From a virus: DNA of 37,462 nt. Position 1 is the first letter of the stretch. Each line of letters opens with the position of its first letter. The stretch covers positions 1 to 37,462 of the IMG/VR virus record IMGVR_UViG_3300027825_000006. The stretch is one strand, 5' to 3'. The notes under the pieces were generated by a model, which was not told the DNA's origin, made no database searches, and saw only the letters and a list, made by a program, of their open reading frames with translations. The translations under genes were made by a program, and so were the position numbers. Shown piece by piece: positions 30,842 to 37,462 of this stretch.

Positions 30842-32734
30842 ATGGCATATATTAATCATTCAACTCTAACTTATCCTGCAACGAACGCGTTCCCTAACGG
30901 AATCTGGGAAGATGTTCGGAATCCCACTTCAACTGATTTCAGAAATTACGCCATTGGTGTGATCTGGATCAATGTCATGAATCAAACAGCCTATATCATG
31001 GTCAGAAGAACCAGTACGCTTGGCACATGGGTTCAGATGGCAACAGCGGGAACGGGGATTTTGACGCTGACAGATAATAATGGAGTTCCTGTCGGTCCTA
31101 ACGGGGCTAACAATGTCAATCTCATTGGGGCTGGAACTCTCACCGTTGCTGGCAACATGGGGACTAACACCCTTACCATCTCTCAAAACGGAACAGTTGC
31201 AACCTCTTACGTGACAGATTTATTAGGCCCAGCTATTCCTTTAGCGGGCGTTCTCAGAGTGATTGGAGGTATTGGAGTTCAGACGTCCGGCGTCGGAAAC
31301 ACCCTCACTATTAATGCACAGGCTTCAGTTCCTACTAGATTTACTGCTGATACCCAATTTGCTATACCTGCTGCAAATAATTTGAATGTATTCGGTGGAG
31401 TTGGCATTGCGACATCAGGCGATACAATGTCAACATTAACAATATCAACTAAAGGTTCCGTAGCTATTCAGTACACAACTGACGATACGCTTCATGCAAC
31501 GCCAGCTGGTAACAATTTAAATATCTTCGGAACAGCGGTACAGGGAATTTCAACAAATAGTGCAGGTAGTACTGTTACCATAACGGCCACAAATGCTTCC
31601 GCTGTTCAAAAAGGTGTAGCCTCTTTTAATGGAACTCAATTCACAGTAGCTGCCGGGGCTGTATCTTCCAATCCTATCACCTTAGCAAACGGCAATAATA
31701 TAACTATCACAGGATCTCCAGTAAATCTCGGAGGGACAGCGACAGTCAATGTAAGCGGAACGACGAATCATTCAATCCTTTTAGGAAATGCCACAGGAAG
31801 CATCAATTCTTTAGGCGTGGCTACAAATGGTCAACTTCCTATTGGATCAACAGGGGCAGATCCTGTTCTTTCAACTCTAACGGCCGGAGCTGGAATTAAC
31901 ATTACAAATGGAGCTGGTACAATTACAATAACGAATACATCTGCGGCTTCTCTAACTTTTACAGAAGATTCAGGCAGCACAACGCCAACAGCTGGTGGCG
32001 TGATTTTTATTAGAGGTGGGGCCGGAATTTCTACAATGGGAAATCCACTGACCAACACTATCACTATCACAAATAATGGAGGCGCGGGCGTTAACAAGGT
32101 CATAAATCAAACATTTACATCTGGTGGAACCTATACTCCTTCCAATAACATGCTATACTGCCAAATTCAAATTCTTGGTGGAGGAGGAGCTGGTGGTGGA
32201 GCTGTTAATGCTGGAGTGGCACAGTATTCTTCTGGAGGAGGAGGAGGAGCTGGGGAATATGCTGTGGGTATTTTCACAGCGGCAGCGATCGGGGCATCTC
32301 AGGCAGTAACTATAGGAGCAGGCGGAACTGGAGTTGCTGGTGGTAACGGTAATAGCGGCGGAAACTCAAGCGTTGGAGCTCTTATATCCTCAAATGGTGG
32401 GTCTGGTGGTATATCTGGTCCTCTGAGCACTGGAGGAGGATTAATTGCTGGAGGAGGAGCCGGTGGTACCGGCGGTTCAGGAGGAAACTACAGAACTCCT
32501 GGAGCACCTGGTATTAATGGTCTTTCAGCTGCTAATGTTTCAGTATCTTATGGAGGAACAGGAGCAAGCTCTCAGTTAGGTTCTGGTGGCCTAGAAAGGC
32601 CTGGTTTCAATTCTGGGAATAATGCTTTAGGATATGGAGCTGGAGGTAACGGCGCGAATCAAGGAGCTGGCGGCGCATTAGCCGGAGGAACTGGCACAGC
32701 CGGCATCGTCGTCATTACAGAGTATACCTCTTAA
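30842..32734 (+). CDS. Tail fibre with glycine-rich C-terminal domain
   Basis: A 630-residue protein, the last of six fibre-type genes. N-terminal part (FRNYAIGVIWINVMNQTAYI) resembles the start of the 867-residue protein, presumably the part that attaches to the particle. Then come repeats of the type NNLNIFG/NNLNVFGGVGI, the shared module VATNGQLPIGSTGADPVLST, and the glycine-rich tip (SGGTYTPSNNMLYCQIQILG, GGGGAGGG tracts, GTAGIVVITEYTS). It and the preceding gene are paralogues over the tip domain but differ in the shaft, so they may bind different receptors. Confidence 0.8.
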   Translation: MAYINHSTLTYPATNAFPNGIWEDVRNPTSTDFRNYAIGVIWINVMNQTAYIMVRRTSTLGTWVQMATAGTGILTLTDNNGVPVGPNGANNVNLIGAGTLTVAGNMGTNTLTISQNGTVATSYVTDLLGPAIPLAGVLRVIGGIGVQTSGVGNTLTINAQASVPTRFTADTQFAIPAANNLNVFGGVGIATSGDTMSTLTISTKGSVAIQYTTDDTLHATPAGNNLNIFGTAVQGISTNSAGSTVTITATNASAVQKGVASFNGTQFTVAAGAVSSNPITLANGNNITITGSPVNLGGTATVNVSGTTNHSILLGNATGSINSLGVATNGQLPIGSTGADPVLSTLTAGAGINITNGAGTITITNTSAASLTFTEDSGSTTPTAGGVIFIRGGAGISTMGNPLTNTITITNNGGAGVNKVINQTFTSGGTYTPSNNMLYCQIQILGGGGAGGGAVNAGVAQYSSGGGGGAGEYAVGIFTAAAIGASQAVTIGAGGTGVAGGNGNSGGNSSVGALISSNGGSGGISGPLSTGGGLIAGGGAGGTGGSGGNYRTPGAPGINGLSAANVSVSYGGTGASSQLGSGGLERPGFNSGNNALGYGAGGNGANQGAGGALAGGTGTAGIVVITEYTS

Positions 32735-32758
32735 TCCTTCTATGTTATTCAGATTATC

Positions 32759-32845
32759 ATGACAGTCGCAATAGGAATAGCTCTCGGATTTATGATAGGA
32801 TTTTTCGTTCACATATTCATCTGGATCTCTAAAAACGCGGAATAG
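32759..32845 (+). CDS. 28-residue membrane ORF
   Basis: Short ORF (MTVAIGIALGFMIGFFVHIF then IWISKNAE), almost entirely one hydrophobic helix, after the last fibre gene. No ribosome site is visible and the ORF overlaps the convergent gene at 32829, so coding status is doubtful. The strong hydrophobic character is the only support. Confidence 0.3.
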   Translation: MTVAIGIALGFMIGFFVHIFIWISKNAE

Positions 32846-33104
32846 TTCCTTTTATCTGAAAAGGTCCTTCTGAAGAAGGTCCTGTCACTTGTAGAATTTG
32901 ATCATAATAGTCGAAGCAAGCTTCACACATTTCATAAAACATCTGTCTGGAAAGTTCTGTATCTAGTTCAGATAAAAACATGCGCGACATGATCTGCCAG
33001 TAACAAACTGCATCTTCAACCTTTTCAGAGACGTATTCAAGGCAATCTTCAACATCTTCGAAACATTGATCTATTTCATCGGATTTTGTGAAGTCTTTGT
33101 TCAT
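32829..33104 (-). CDS. Small acidic protein of unknown function
   Basis: A 91-residue acidic, helical protein with several cysteines and aromatic residues (DQCFEDVEDCLEYVSEKVED, YEMCEACFDYYDQIL). AGAGG lies only 2 nt before the ATG, closer than usual. It follows the replication-protein gene on the minus strand and would be cotranscribed with it. No family recognised. Confidence 0.6.
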   Translation of the reverse strand: MNKDFTKSDEIDQCFEDVEDCLEYVSEKVEDAVCYWQIMSRMFLSELDTELSRQMFYEMCEACFDYYDQILQVTGPSSEGPFQIKGTIPRF

Positions 33105-33118
33105 AACCTCTACATAGC

Positions 33119-33982
33119 TTACAACCCATTTGTTGGCAAATTCATCTTCTGAAGCCTCAAAAACACGCGATCTTTAAAACCTGATTCTTGATACGGAATG
33201 AGGTCGGTTACATGACCATAAGCGAAAAGAAGCCCTTTCTGAAGCATTTGAAGATCGTGTCTATTGATAAGCTCTGGAAACTTTGCCTCAACTTTCTTGG
33301 CTAGTGCCTTATTCTCCTCAATTGCGGATTTCTGAGCACTATACGGTTTTGCTTTAGACTGATCGTCTCTAATCCACTTGCGTATCACAGCTCCATGACA
33401 GGCGTATTGCTTGAAGCGTTTAGGGTTGATGTCGGCGTACTCATCAAGTCGTTCCATCATCTCTTTAACCTTGTCTACGCCAAAGTCTAGAACTAGCTGG
33501 TCGTAGCGAGATGACTCTATCCTAACTCTTTTATGGACCTCAAAAGAAGAAGAAGAAGGGGGGGGGAGAGGCGAAGCCTCCTCTCTCTTCTTTTCATTAT
33601 TTAGTACCTTATTATTTAGTAGTGTCGGAGTTTCCGTGTCCGAATTCACCGCGTCCGGATTTCCAGACACAGTAAAGATTTTTTGATTTTTTGTCTCATG
33701 AATAAGATAATCAACTCCTGCGAAAATCCCCTTTTTTTTATTTTCGATTCTTTCAATATACCCATGCTCAATTCCTTCATTTACAATGGCATACAAAGTA
33801 TCTTTTCCTTCTTTTAGAACCTTGGACATTTGTCTAATATGGAATTTCCAATCATCAGGTTTGGATAGGCAATATGCTAAAAATCCTTTTAATTTTAGGG
33901 AGATGTTGGGGTCCTCAAGGAATGCCTTGTTGATCATTACATAAGGATTATTTTTATCTTTGGAGACGCGAAAGATTGTCAT
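33119..33982 (-). CDS. Replication protein with N-terminal winged helix
   Basis: A 287-residue protein. The N-terminal 100 residues (VMINKAFLEDPNISLKLKGF, LAYCLSKPDDWKFHIRQMSK, EHGYIERIENKKKGIFAG) are the winged-helix pattern of phage replication initiators of the lambda O/DnaD-like type. A proline/serine linker (SPLPPPSSSSFE) then leads to a C-terminal helical domain (ERLDEYADINPKRFKQYACH). AAGGAA is 5-6 nt before the ATG. It would bind the origin and recruit the host helicase, though no iterons were recognised inside or around it. The linker is encoded across a run of nine C (see separate entry). Confidence 0.75.
   Translation of the reverse strand: MTIFRVSKDKNNPYVMINKAFLEDPNISLKLKGFLAYCLSKPDDWKFHIRQMSKVLKEGKDTLYAIVNEGIEHGYIERIENKKKGIFAGVDYLIHETKNQKIFTVSGNPDAVNSDTETPTLLNNKVLNNEKKREEASPLPPPSSSSFEVHKRVRIESSRYDQLVLDFGVDKVKEMMERLDEYADINPKRFKQYACHGAVIRKWIRDDQSKAKPYSAQKSAIEENKALAKKVEAKFPELINRHDLQMLQKGLLFAYGHVTDLIPYQESGFKDRVFLRLQKMNLPTNGL
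33558..33566. repeat. Nine-base G/C homopolymer in the replication gene
   Basis: G9 on the given strand, C9 on the coding strand, inside the linker between the two domains, and flanked by AGAAGAAGAAGAAG. Length change by one base would put the C-terminal domain out of frame. Confidence 0.9.
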
Positions 33983-34115
33983 TATCGTTCCTTTTTAGGT
34001 TGGGAAAGGAGACCCCCAAGACTATCAACTAATCATTTGAAAAGATTTCCCTTTTCAGATAATTTCAGGATTAGTTAACATACCAGACATTCTGATGTAT
34101 CTGATATTCTTGATG

Positions 34116-34144
34116 GGAGGCCTTGGTGGGCCTCCTTTCTTTTT
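34116..34144 (+). terminator. Rho-independent terminator, rightward
   Basis: GGAGGCC-TTGGTG-GGCCTCC followed by TTTCTTTTT. A perfect seven-pair stem. No rightward gene lies just before it; it may stop read-through from the fibre operon across the antisense replication gene. The rest of 33983-34190 holds no further gene that I can see. Confidence 0.75.
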
Positions 34145-34190
34145 ATGACGACATCCTAAACAAAGATCTGAATAGTAGTCCACAAGTTCC

Positions 34191-34219
34191 TTGATCGAAC
34201 GCACATACATTGCTATACT
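34191..34219 (+). promoter_or_regulatory. Sigma70-type promoter of the small membrane gene
   Basis: TTGATC (34191-34196), 17 nt spacer, TATACT (34214-34219). The start site at about 34226 lies after the longest possible ORF start (34210), which is why the ATG at 34240 is preferred. Confidence 0.6.
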
Positions 34220-34239
34220 GCGCCGAAAAAAACGGATGG

Positions 34240-34458
34240 ATGTTTATGCTTCTTATTTTTCTTGCAACGATATGGTTTTTCTTCTTCGCTTTCATTGCGA
34301 TGTCGATGGTGAATTCGCATCGCGCGCAAAAAAGATTCGAGCAATATGCTCAAGTTCTGATTGAACTTCAGAAAAATCAAATGCATCCGACTGCGAAGAA
34401 ACGCGGGCCTTATAAGAAAAGAAGAAGATTAGAGCATAAAAAAAACCCGCCAGAGTGA
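34240..34458 (+). CDS. Small membrane protein with basic C-terminal tail
   Basis: A 72-residue protein: N-terminal hydrophobic helix (MLLIFLATIWFFFFAFIAMS), a short amphipathic stretch and a strongly basic tail (KKRGPYKKRRRLEHKKN). GGATGG before the ATG is a weak ribosome site; ATG at 34246 is an alternative. The gene is monocistronic, rightward, between leftward early operons; its end overlaps a leftward terminator. The basic tail might contact nucleic acid or phospholipid heads. Function unknown. Confidence 0.65.
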   Translation: MFMLLIFLATIWFFFFAFIAMSMVNSHRAQKRFEQYAQVLIELQKNQMHPTAKKRGPYKKRRRLEHKKNPPE

Positions 34459-34468
34459 TCTAGCGGGT
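34438..34468 (-). terminator. Rho-independent terminator of the leftward recombination operon
   Basis: Read leftward: ACCCGC, 12 nt loop, GCGGGT followed by a run of T (A8 on the given strand, 34438-34445). It lies 50 bp after the exonuclease stop and inside the last codons of the rightward gene, so DNA is used twice. Confidence 0.85.
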
Positions 34469-34517
34469 CAGTTTAGAAAAGGAAAATATGTTCATGCATA
34501 CGGTTTATTCGTATGAA

Positions 34518-35387
34518 TCATGTTGTATCATTTAAATCTTTTGGTTTGCAAGCAGAAATTCTCCACTTCTGACATGCAGGTTTGCGATATTGATCAAGAT
34601 TGATCCCTTTTAGCTCGGGAATTGCATCATAATCAACCCTTCCTTTTGAAGGAAACCGCGTCATTTGGATACCACCTCCGATCGTATTGTGATCACCTGC
34701 CATTGCAATCAGTTTCTTTCGGAGGATTTCTTCTCGTTCTTCGATATCTTTCAAGGATTTTCCAATCTGCATCCACTCATCGGCGATGAGATTCCACTCA
34801 AAATCTTCGCGGATTGCATAGTCTTTCTCCATCATCTTCGGCGGTTCAAGCGTCTGCATGCACTTATAGAAAGCTTCTTCTTTCTCGATAATCATAGAGG
34901 CCCTATCAGCTTCTATTGAAGTCTCGACTATGACGCCTTTTTCACCATCAAAGCTAAAGTAGATCGCCTTTAATGCACCTGATACGATGAGCTGATGTTG
35001 AACTTGAGATTTATAATGGTCAGGGATTTTCCCATTAACAGCTATCTCATGAATGTCCATATTGGTTGGACATTTGATTTCAACAATGATAGAACCGTCA
35101 AAGGTGATCCCGTCAAGACTTGCCATCTGCCAGTCTCTTTCAGGATGAACCATCACCTTCGGCATCACATGAAGTCCTGTCATTTTCTCGAATACAGATC
35201 GCGCAGCAGGCTCCAGTGCAGTTCCCCGTGCCATCGCCCTATTCTGTTCAGCGGGTTTGTTATAGATTTTCTTTTCCCATAACTGGTAGGGGGTATCCCA
35301 TGGAGACTCCCCCATGATAGCAGGCGCATCACTTGCGCCGATTTTATTACGGCGAAACTCCAACCATTCAGGTGTATTTTGTTCCAT
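34518..35387 (-). CDS. YqaJ-type viral exonuclease
   Basis: A 289-residue nuclease of the YqaJ viral recombinase family (lambda-exonuclease-like, PD-(D/E)xK). It chews one strand of linear DNA to leave 3' tails for the annealase encoded just upstream. Visible active-site residues: E59 (RGTALEPAA), D92 (ASLDGIT), E103-I-K105 (VEIKCPT) and Q130/Q132 (SQVQHQL). The N-terminus NTPEWLEFRRNKIGASDAPA is typical of the family. Start at 35387 because GAGGGG lies directly upstream; it overlaps the annealase gene by 20 nt. The C-terminal third (EEREEILRKKLIAMAGDHNT) is a helical addition common in these proteins. Confidence 0.9.
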   Translation of the reverse strand: MEQNTPEWLEFRRNKIGASDAPAIMGESPWDTPYQLWEKKIYNKPAEQNRAMARGTALEPAARSVFEKMTGLHVMPKVMVHPERDWQMASLDGITFDGSIIVEIKCPTNMDIHEIAVNGKIPDHYKSQVQHQLIVSGALKAIYFSFDGEKGVIVETSIEADRASMIIEKEEAFYKCMQTLEPPKMMEKDYAIREDFEWNLIADEWMQIGKSLKDIEEREEILRKKLIAMAGDHNTIGGGIQMTRFPSKGRVDYDAIPELKGINLDQYRKPACQKWRISACKPKDLNDTT

Positions 35388-36150
35388 TCTTCCCCTCATT
35401 TTTGATGTGGTTCTCAATTGCTTTCATGGCACCTTGATACTTAGACATCGGAAGATCAGAGATGACCTCGATTTCAGCCCAATCCATGAGCTTATTCTTC
35501 AGATCTAAGCGTTCTTGCAAGAGAGACTCCATCTCTTCAGCTTGCGCAGATGAAATCAACGGGTGAGTTTGTTCAACATGAGAAACTGGAGCTGCCGCAG
35601 GTGTAGTTGATTGGGACATCTCTTCAGATGTATATAGACCAGAGAGATCAGCTGGAAAAGCTTTTCTCAAAGCTAAAGACTCAGCACACTTAGCTAACAT
35701 TACGTGAGGCATTCTTTCCCAAAATTGGGTAACTTTTCCCTCTTTTGTCTTTTGGACATACTCGGCGTAGAAAGCGGTCGCAGCCACTTCATGCCAGGTT
35801 CCATCCATAGTCATCTTCTTGACGTAGGTGGTGGCAGAAACAAGCTCTCCATCTTCGTCATAGATGTGAGTTGCCTCTTTTCCAGGGCAATAACGGCCTG
35901 TTCTTTCTGCGATCAAGCGAAATCCATCAATAGATGTTTGGCAAGTCATGACTTCTTTTTTTTCAGCACTTGACCATCTCTTAACCGGATAGATCTGCTT
36001 CATCATCGGATCTAATCCCGTCTTTTTGCAGACGTGGAGAAAGAGTTCAACTTCGTCATTAGAGCATCCCTTAAAAAAGACGCTTTTGATTAGATCTTTC
36101 TTTGAATCGAGATCGTTGTGATTCTCATCATGTTTTTGCAGTGTACTCAT
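35368..36150 (-). CDS. bet: Single-strand annealing protein (Bet/RecT type)
   Basis: A 260-residue recombination protein that anneals complementary single strands, partner of the YqaJ exonuclease. Family features: EVELFLHVCKKTGLDPMMKQ, IYPVKRW, QTSIDGFRLIAERTGRYCPG, and PHVMLAKCAESLALRKAFPA followed by LSGLYTSEEM. These belong to the lambda Bet branch of the RecT superfamily. The ATG at 36150 follows GAGGAG by 6-7 nt; the longer frame to 36204 overlaps the previous gene and lacks a ribosome site. C-terminal residues 185-260 are a helical, less conserved tail. Confidence 0.92.
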   Translation of the reverse strand: MSTLQKHDENHNDLDSKKDLIKSVFFKGCSNDEVELFLHVCKKTGLDPMMKQIYPVKRWSSAEKKEVMTCQTSIDGFRLIAERTGRYCPGKEATHIYDEDGELVSATTYVKKMTMDGTWHEVAATAFYAEYVQKTKEGKVTQFWERMPHVMLAKCAESLALRKAFPADLSGLYTSEEMSQSTTPAAAPVSHVEQTHPLISSAQAEEMESLLQERLDLKNKLMDWAEIEVISDLPMSKYQGAMKAIENHIKNEGKNGTKYT

Positions 36151-36397
36151 TGTAGCTCCTCTCTTCTTGTTCAATAGCATTAAAGTAGGCATCTTCGCCG
36201 TCATAGTCTTCCTCTTGTGGTAGATCTAATTGATAGGGGCCGTCTAGCCACCATTCGTCTTTCATACAAAGCCCTAAAGTATTTATTACTAGGTTGTCTG
36301 TTAAAAGTCGAAGTTTGGCAATTGGGGATAGATTTTCTCTTTTCAGAAAATCAAGGTTGGGGGTATCTTCTCGCATAGGCATCATATATACATCCAT
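36128..36397 (-). CDS. Small acidic protein, first gene of the leftward early operon
   Basis: An 89-residue acidic protein. The longer frame to 36487 would begin upstream of the promoter, so the ATG at 36397 is used. NLDFLKRENLSPIAKLRLLT is followed by a tryptophan-rich patch (KDEWWLDGPYQL) and a very acidic end (EEDYDGEDAYF). It overlaps the annealase start by 23 nt. A host-nuclease inhibitor is a known neighbour type of Bet genes, but I see no specific match. Translation signals are weak except for GAGGGG 16 nt upstream, which is part of a leader hairpin. Confidence 0.6.
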   Translation of the reverse strand: MDVYMMPMREDTPNLDFLKRENLSPIAKLRLLTDNLVINTLGLCMKDEWWLDGPYQLDLPQEEDYDGEDAYFNAIEQEERSYNEYTAKT

Positions 36398-36413
36398 ATT
36401 TATCGATTGCTTT

Positions 36414-36438
36414 CCCCTCGTTTGCGCGAGGGGTTTTT
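36414..36438. promoter_or_regulatory. GC-rich leader hairpin, terminator-like on the plus strand
   Basis: CCCCTCG-TTTGCG-CGAGGGG followed by TTTTT. Rightward it looks like a terminator. Leftward it lies in the leader of the early operon, and its 3' arm holds the only GAGGGG before the start at 36397. So it may sequester that site, or act as an antitermination-type element. Confidence 0.6.
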
Positions 36439-36451
36439 CATTTACGACCTG

Positions 36452-36481
36452 AGTATACGAAAAATGGCTATTTACTGTCAA
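36452..36481 (-). promoter_or_regulatory. Strong leftward early promoter
   Basis: On the minus strand TTGACA (36481-36476), 18 nt spacer, TATACT (36457-36452). Perfect -35. It would drive the annealase-exonuclease operon and ends at the terminator near 34438. Its -35 box shares DNA with the rightward repressor promoter. Confidence 0.75.
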
Positions 36482-36505
36482 CTCCATAGTGAGATATACT
36501 GTACA
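36471..36505 (+). promoter_or_regulatory. Repressor promoter with operator-like TACTGT repeats
   Basis: TATACT at 36495-36500 with TTTACT at 36471-36476 (18 nt apart). TACTGT occurs at 36473 and again at 36497, 24 bp apart, the second in TACTGTACA. The distance from -10 to the ATG at 36508 is only 7 nt, so the mRNA would lack a leader. Confidence 0.55.
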
Positions 36506-36507
36506 TT

Positions 36508-36720
36508 ATGAAATTAAAAGAGTTTTTTTATGGACTCCAAGAGGACTACGACATCTCAGCTTACGAGTTTTGCCTTATGAAAAAGCTCACCTATAACACC
36601 ATCAAGAGGTATTTAGAGGGAGAAAATCCCACCCTCGGAGTAGCGAAGAAAATCATCAAAGCTACAGGAGGAAAGGTTACCTTAAAAGACCTAGGTTTTA
36701 ATTCGACCACAAAAGATTAA
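36508..36720 (+). CDS. Cro/CI-type helix-turn-helix regulator
   Basis: A 70-residue DNA-binding protein: MKLKEFFYGLQEDYDISAYE, then MKKLTYNTIKRYLEGENPTL, GVAKKIIKATGGKVTLKDLG. The third helix region (YNTIKRYLEGENPT) followed by LGVAKKIIKATG fits the XRE/Cro family fold, with the recognition helix around T-Y-N-T-I-K-R-Y. It lies divergent to the leftward early operon whose promoter overlaps its own, the classic switch layout, and should bind the TACTGT sites between them. No Shine-Dalgarno; probably leaderless like lambda cI from PRM. Whether it acts as CI or Cro cannot be said, since no second regulator is in the window. Confidence 0.75.
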   Translation: MKLKEFFYGLQEDYDISAYEFCLMKKLTYNTIKRYLEGENPTLGVAKKIIKATGGKVTLKDLGFNSTTKD

Positions 36721-36809
36721 TTTTTTAATCCCTAGAGGGGAAAAAGTTAATTTTGTAAATCATTAGACAAAAAAATCACGCCTGCTGTAAAAAAAAATAC
36801 AGAGGTTGC

Positions 36810-37253
36810 ATGATTCAACTCCAGCTCGATTGTGAGCCTACTTCTTGGTCAGCCCCGCTCAAGGGGAAAAATGGATTTTATGATAAAAAATCCAAACAGA
36901 AAGAATTCGCACGTTGGCAAATTCTAGGGCAATATCGCGATCAACCTCTTTCGGGTTTTGTTATTCTCGAATTTGTCTTTTTTATTCCTATTCCTAAATC
37001 TACTTCTAAAGTTAAACGCGATCAAATGCTCCGTCGTCTAATACTCCCCACTTCCCCCGACACCACCAACATGCAAAAGTTCTATGAAGATTGTCTTCAG
37101 GGCATCGTTATTGAAAACGATCGCTATGCAAATAAAATTTGCTCTGTTAGATATTTTTCAGAGAAGCCAGGAGTTTTGATACAAGTCAAAAGCTGGCACG
37201 ATGAAAATGGAAAAGTAAAAGAAACACCACAAACAAATTGGATAAAAGTATGA
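36810..37253 (+). CDS. RusA-like Holliday-junction resolvase
   Basis: A 147-residue endonuclease of the RusA family, which resolves branched DNA before packaging. The signature is TSPDTTNMQKFYEDCLQGIV at about residues 84-103, followed by ENDRYANKICSVRYF; aspartates of these three blocks would bind the catalytic metal ions, as in RusA (three conserved Asp). The block before (LRRLILPTSPD) is also typical. AGAGG is 4 nt before the ATG. Joined by ATGA to the next gene, it fits with Bet and YqaJ as the phage recombination set, although read in the other direction. Confidence 0.88.
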   Translation: MIQLQLDCEPTSWSAPLKGKNGFYDKKSKQKEFARWQILGQYRDQPLSGFVILEFVFFIPIPKSTSKVKRDQMLRRLILPTSPDTTNMQKFYEDCLQGIVIENDRYANKICSVRYFSEKPGVLIQVKSWHDENGKVKETPQTNWIKV

Positions 37254-37462
37254 TGACACAAAATGCTCTGATAAAAGTCACAGATTACGATATGAAACTG
37301 GCGACATTCGCTATTCAGTTCTCAATCGAAGCTTCTTTAATGAGTCCCAAAGTTCAAGAACTTGCAAATGAATTACTCGCTTTCGCAACTAAATTCGGCC
37401 GCTGTTCACAAGAATGTCGTGAAGAAGGGTTTAAAGTGGAGTCTATCAATGCCGCTAGCTAA
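37250..37462 (+). CDS. Small protein of unknown function
   Basis: A 70-residue helical protein (MMTQNALIKVTDYDMKLATF at the start, FATKFGRCSQECREEGFKVE later) that ends with the last three bases of the window. The ATG overlaps the RusA stop (ATGA), so it is translationally coupled to it. Not recognised; two cysteines near the C-terminus. ATG at 37253 is an alternative start. Confidence 0.6.
   Translation: MMTQNALIKVTDYDMKLATFAIQFSIEASLMSPKVQELANELLAFATKFGRCSQECREEGFKVESINAAS

Noticed and set aside
24203-32734. Diversity-generating retroelement behind the variable fibre genes
   Set aside because: No reverse transcriptase or template/variable repeat pair was found in the window.
34075-34144. 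Small RNA from TTAACA-N17-TATCTG to the terminator at 34116
   Set aside because: The -10 is poor and the RNA would be only about 35 nt, mostly terminator stem.
34484-34536. 15-codon rightward ORF after GGAAA near 34488
   Set aside because: Too short, no conserved feature, and it overlaps the exonuclease end; the CATACG/CGTATG repeat inside it is too weak to name.

Overview
The window is part of the genome of a tailed, podovirus-like double-stranded DNA bacteriophage (or prophage) of a Gram-negative bacterium. It carries a P22-type portal, a scaffold, an HK97-fold (N4-gp56-like) major capsid protein, a gp4-like head-tail adaptor, ejection-type proteins, a large tail-fibre cluster and a phage replication/recombination block. 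I see no terminase, endolysin or integrase, so this is not the whole phage. The host is uncertain. An invasin-like outer-membrane barrel gene, good Shine-Dalgarno sites and a tRNA without encoded CCA point to a didermic bacterium; an environmental chlamydia-like or other intracellular host is possible, but that is only inference.

Layout. 1-500: two small rightward membrane proteins. 494-1654: a leftward chain of seven ORFs, each overlapping the next, with three DUF551-like members. 1735-5018: portal and a beta-class DNA methyltransferase joined by an ATGA overlap. 5057-5362: a leftward membrane protein. 5532-7262: five tiny rightward genes, then an outer-membrane beta-barrel gene and a terminator. 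7380-8270: a phage protein of unknown function and two leftward small genes. 8450-11993: scaffold, a major capsid gene split by a group I intron with a LAGLIDADG endonuclease, and a second capsid or decoration protein, closed by a strong terminator. 12058-18129: adaptor and tail genes, with one antisense small gene. 18130-18946: a leftward ParB-like gene followed 7 bp later by tRNA-Thr(UGU). 19095-22275: two ejection-type proteins. 22280-24057: a leftward cassette of six small, mostly membrane proteins. 24203-32734: six consecutive adhesion or tail-fibre proteins that share shuffled modules. 32829-37462: early region with a replication protein, a YqaJ-type exonuclease and a Bet/RecT annealase, a divergent repressor with a probably leaderless promoter, and a RusA-like resolvase.

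How it fits together. Virion genes run rightward and are tightly coupled (ATGA or TAATG junctions). Leftward insertions (DUF551 chain, ParB-like/tRNA, membrane cassette) interrupt them like cargo modules. Two promoters with nearly the same architecture (TTGA-N17-TATCAAG after AAAAATTATT) precede the small-protein operon and the scaffold/capsid operon, and a TGTAAAGT motif recurs upstream of the portal, adaptor and fibre operons. The annealase and exonuclease form a Red-like recombination pair, with RusA as likely resolvase. The most notable features are the intron in the major capsid gene, the outer-membrane barrel cargo gene, the modular fibre cluster, and the ParB-like/tRNA and membrane-protein cassettes.
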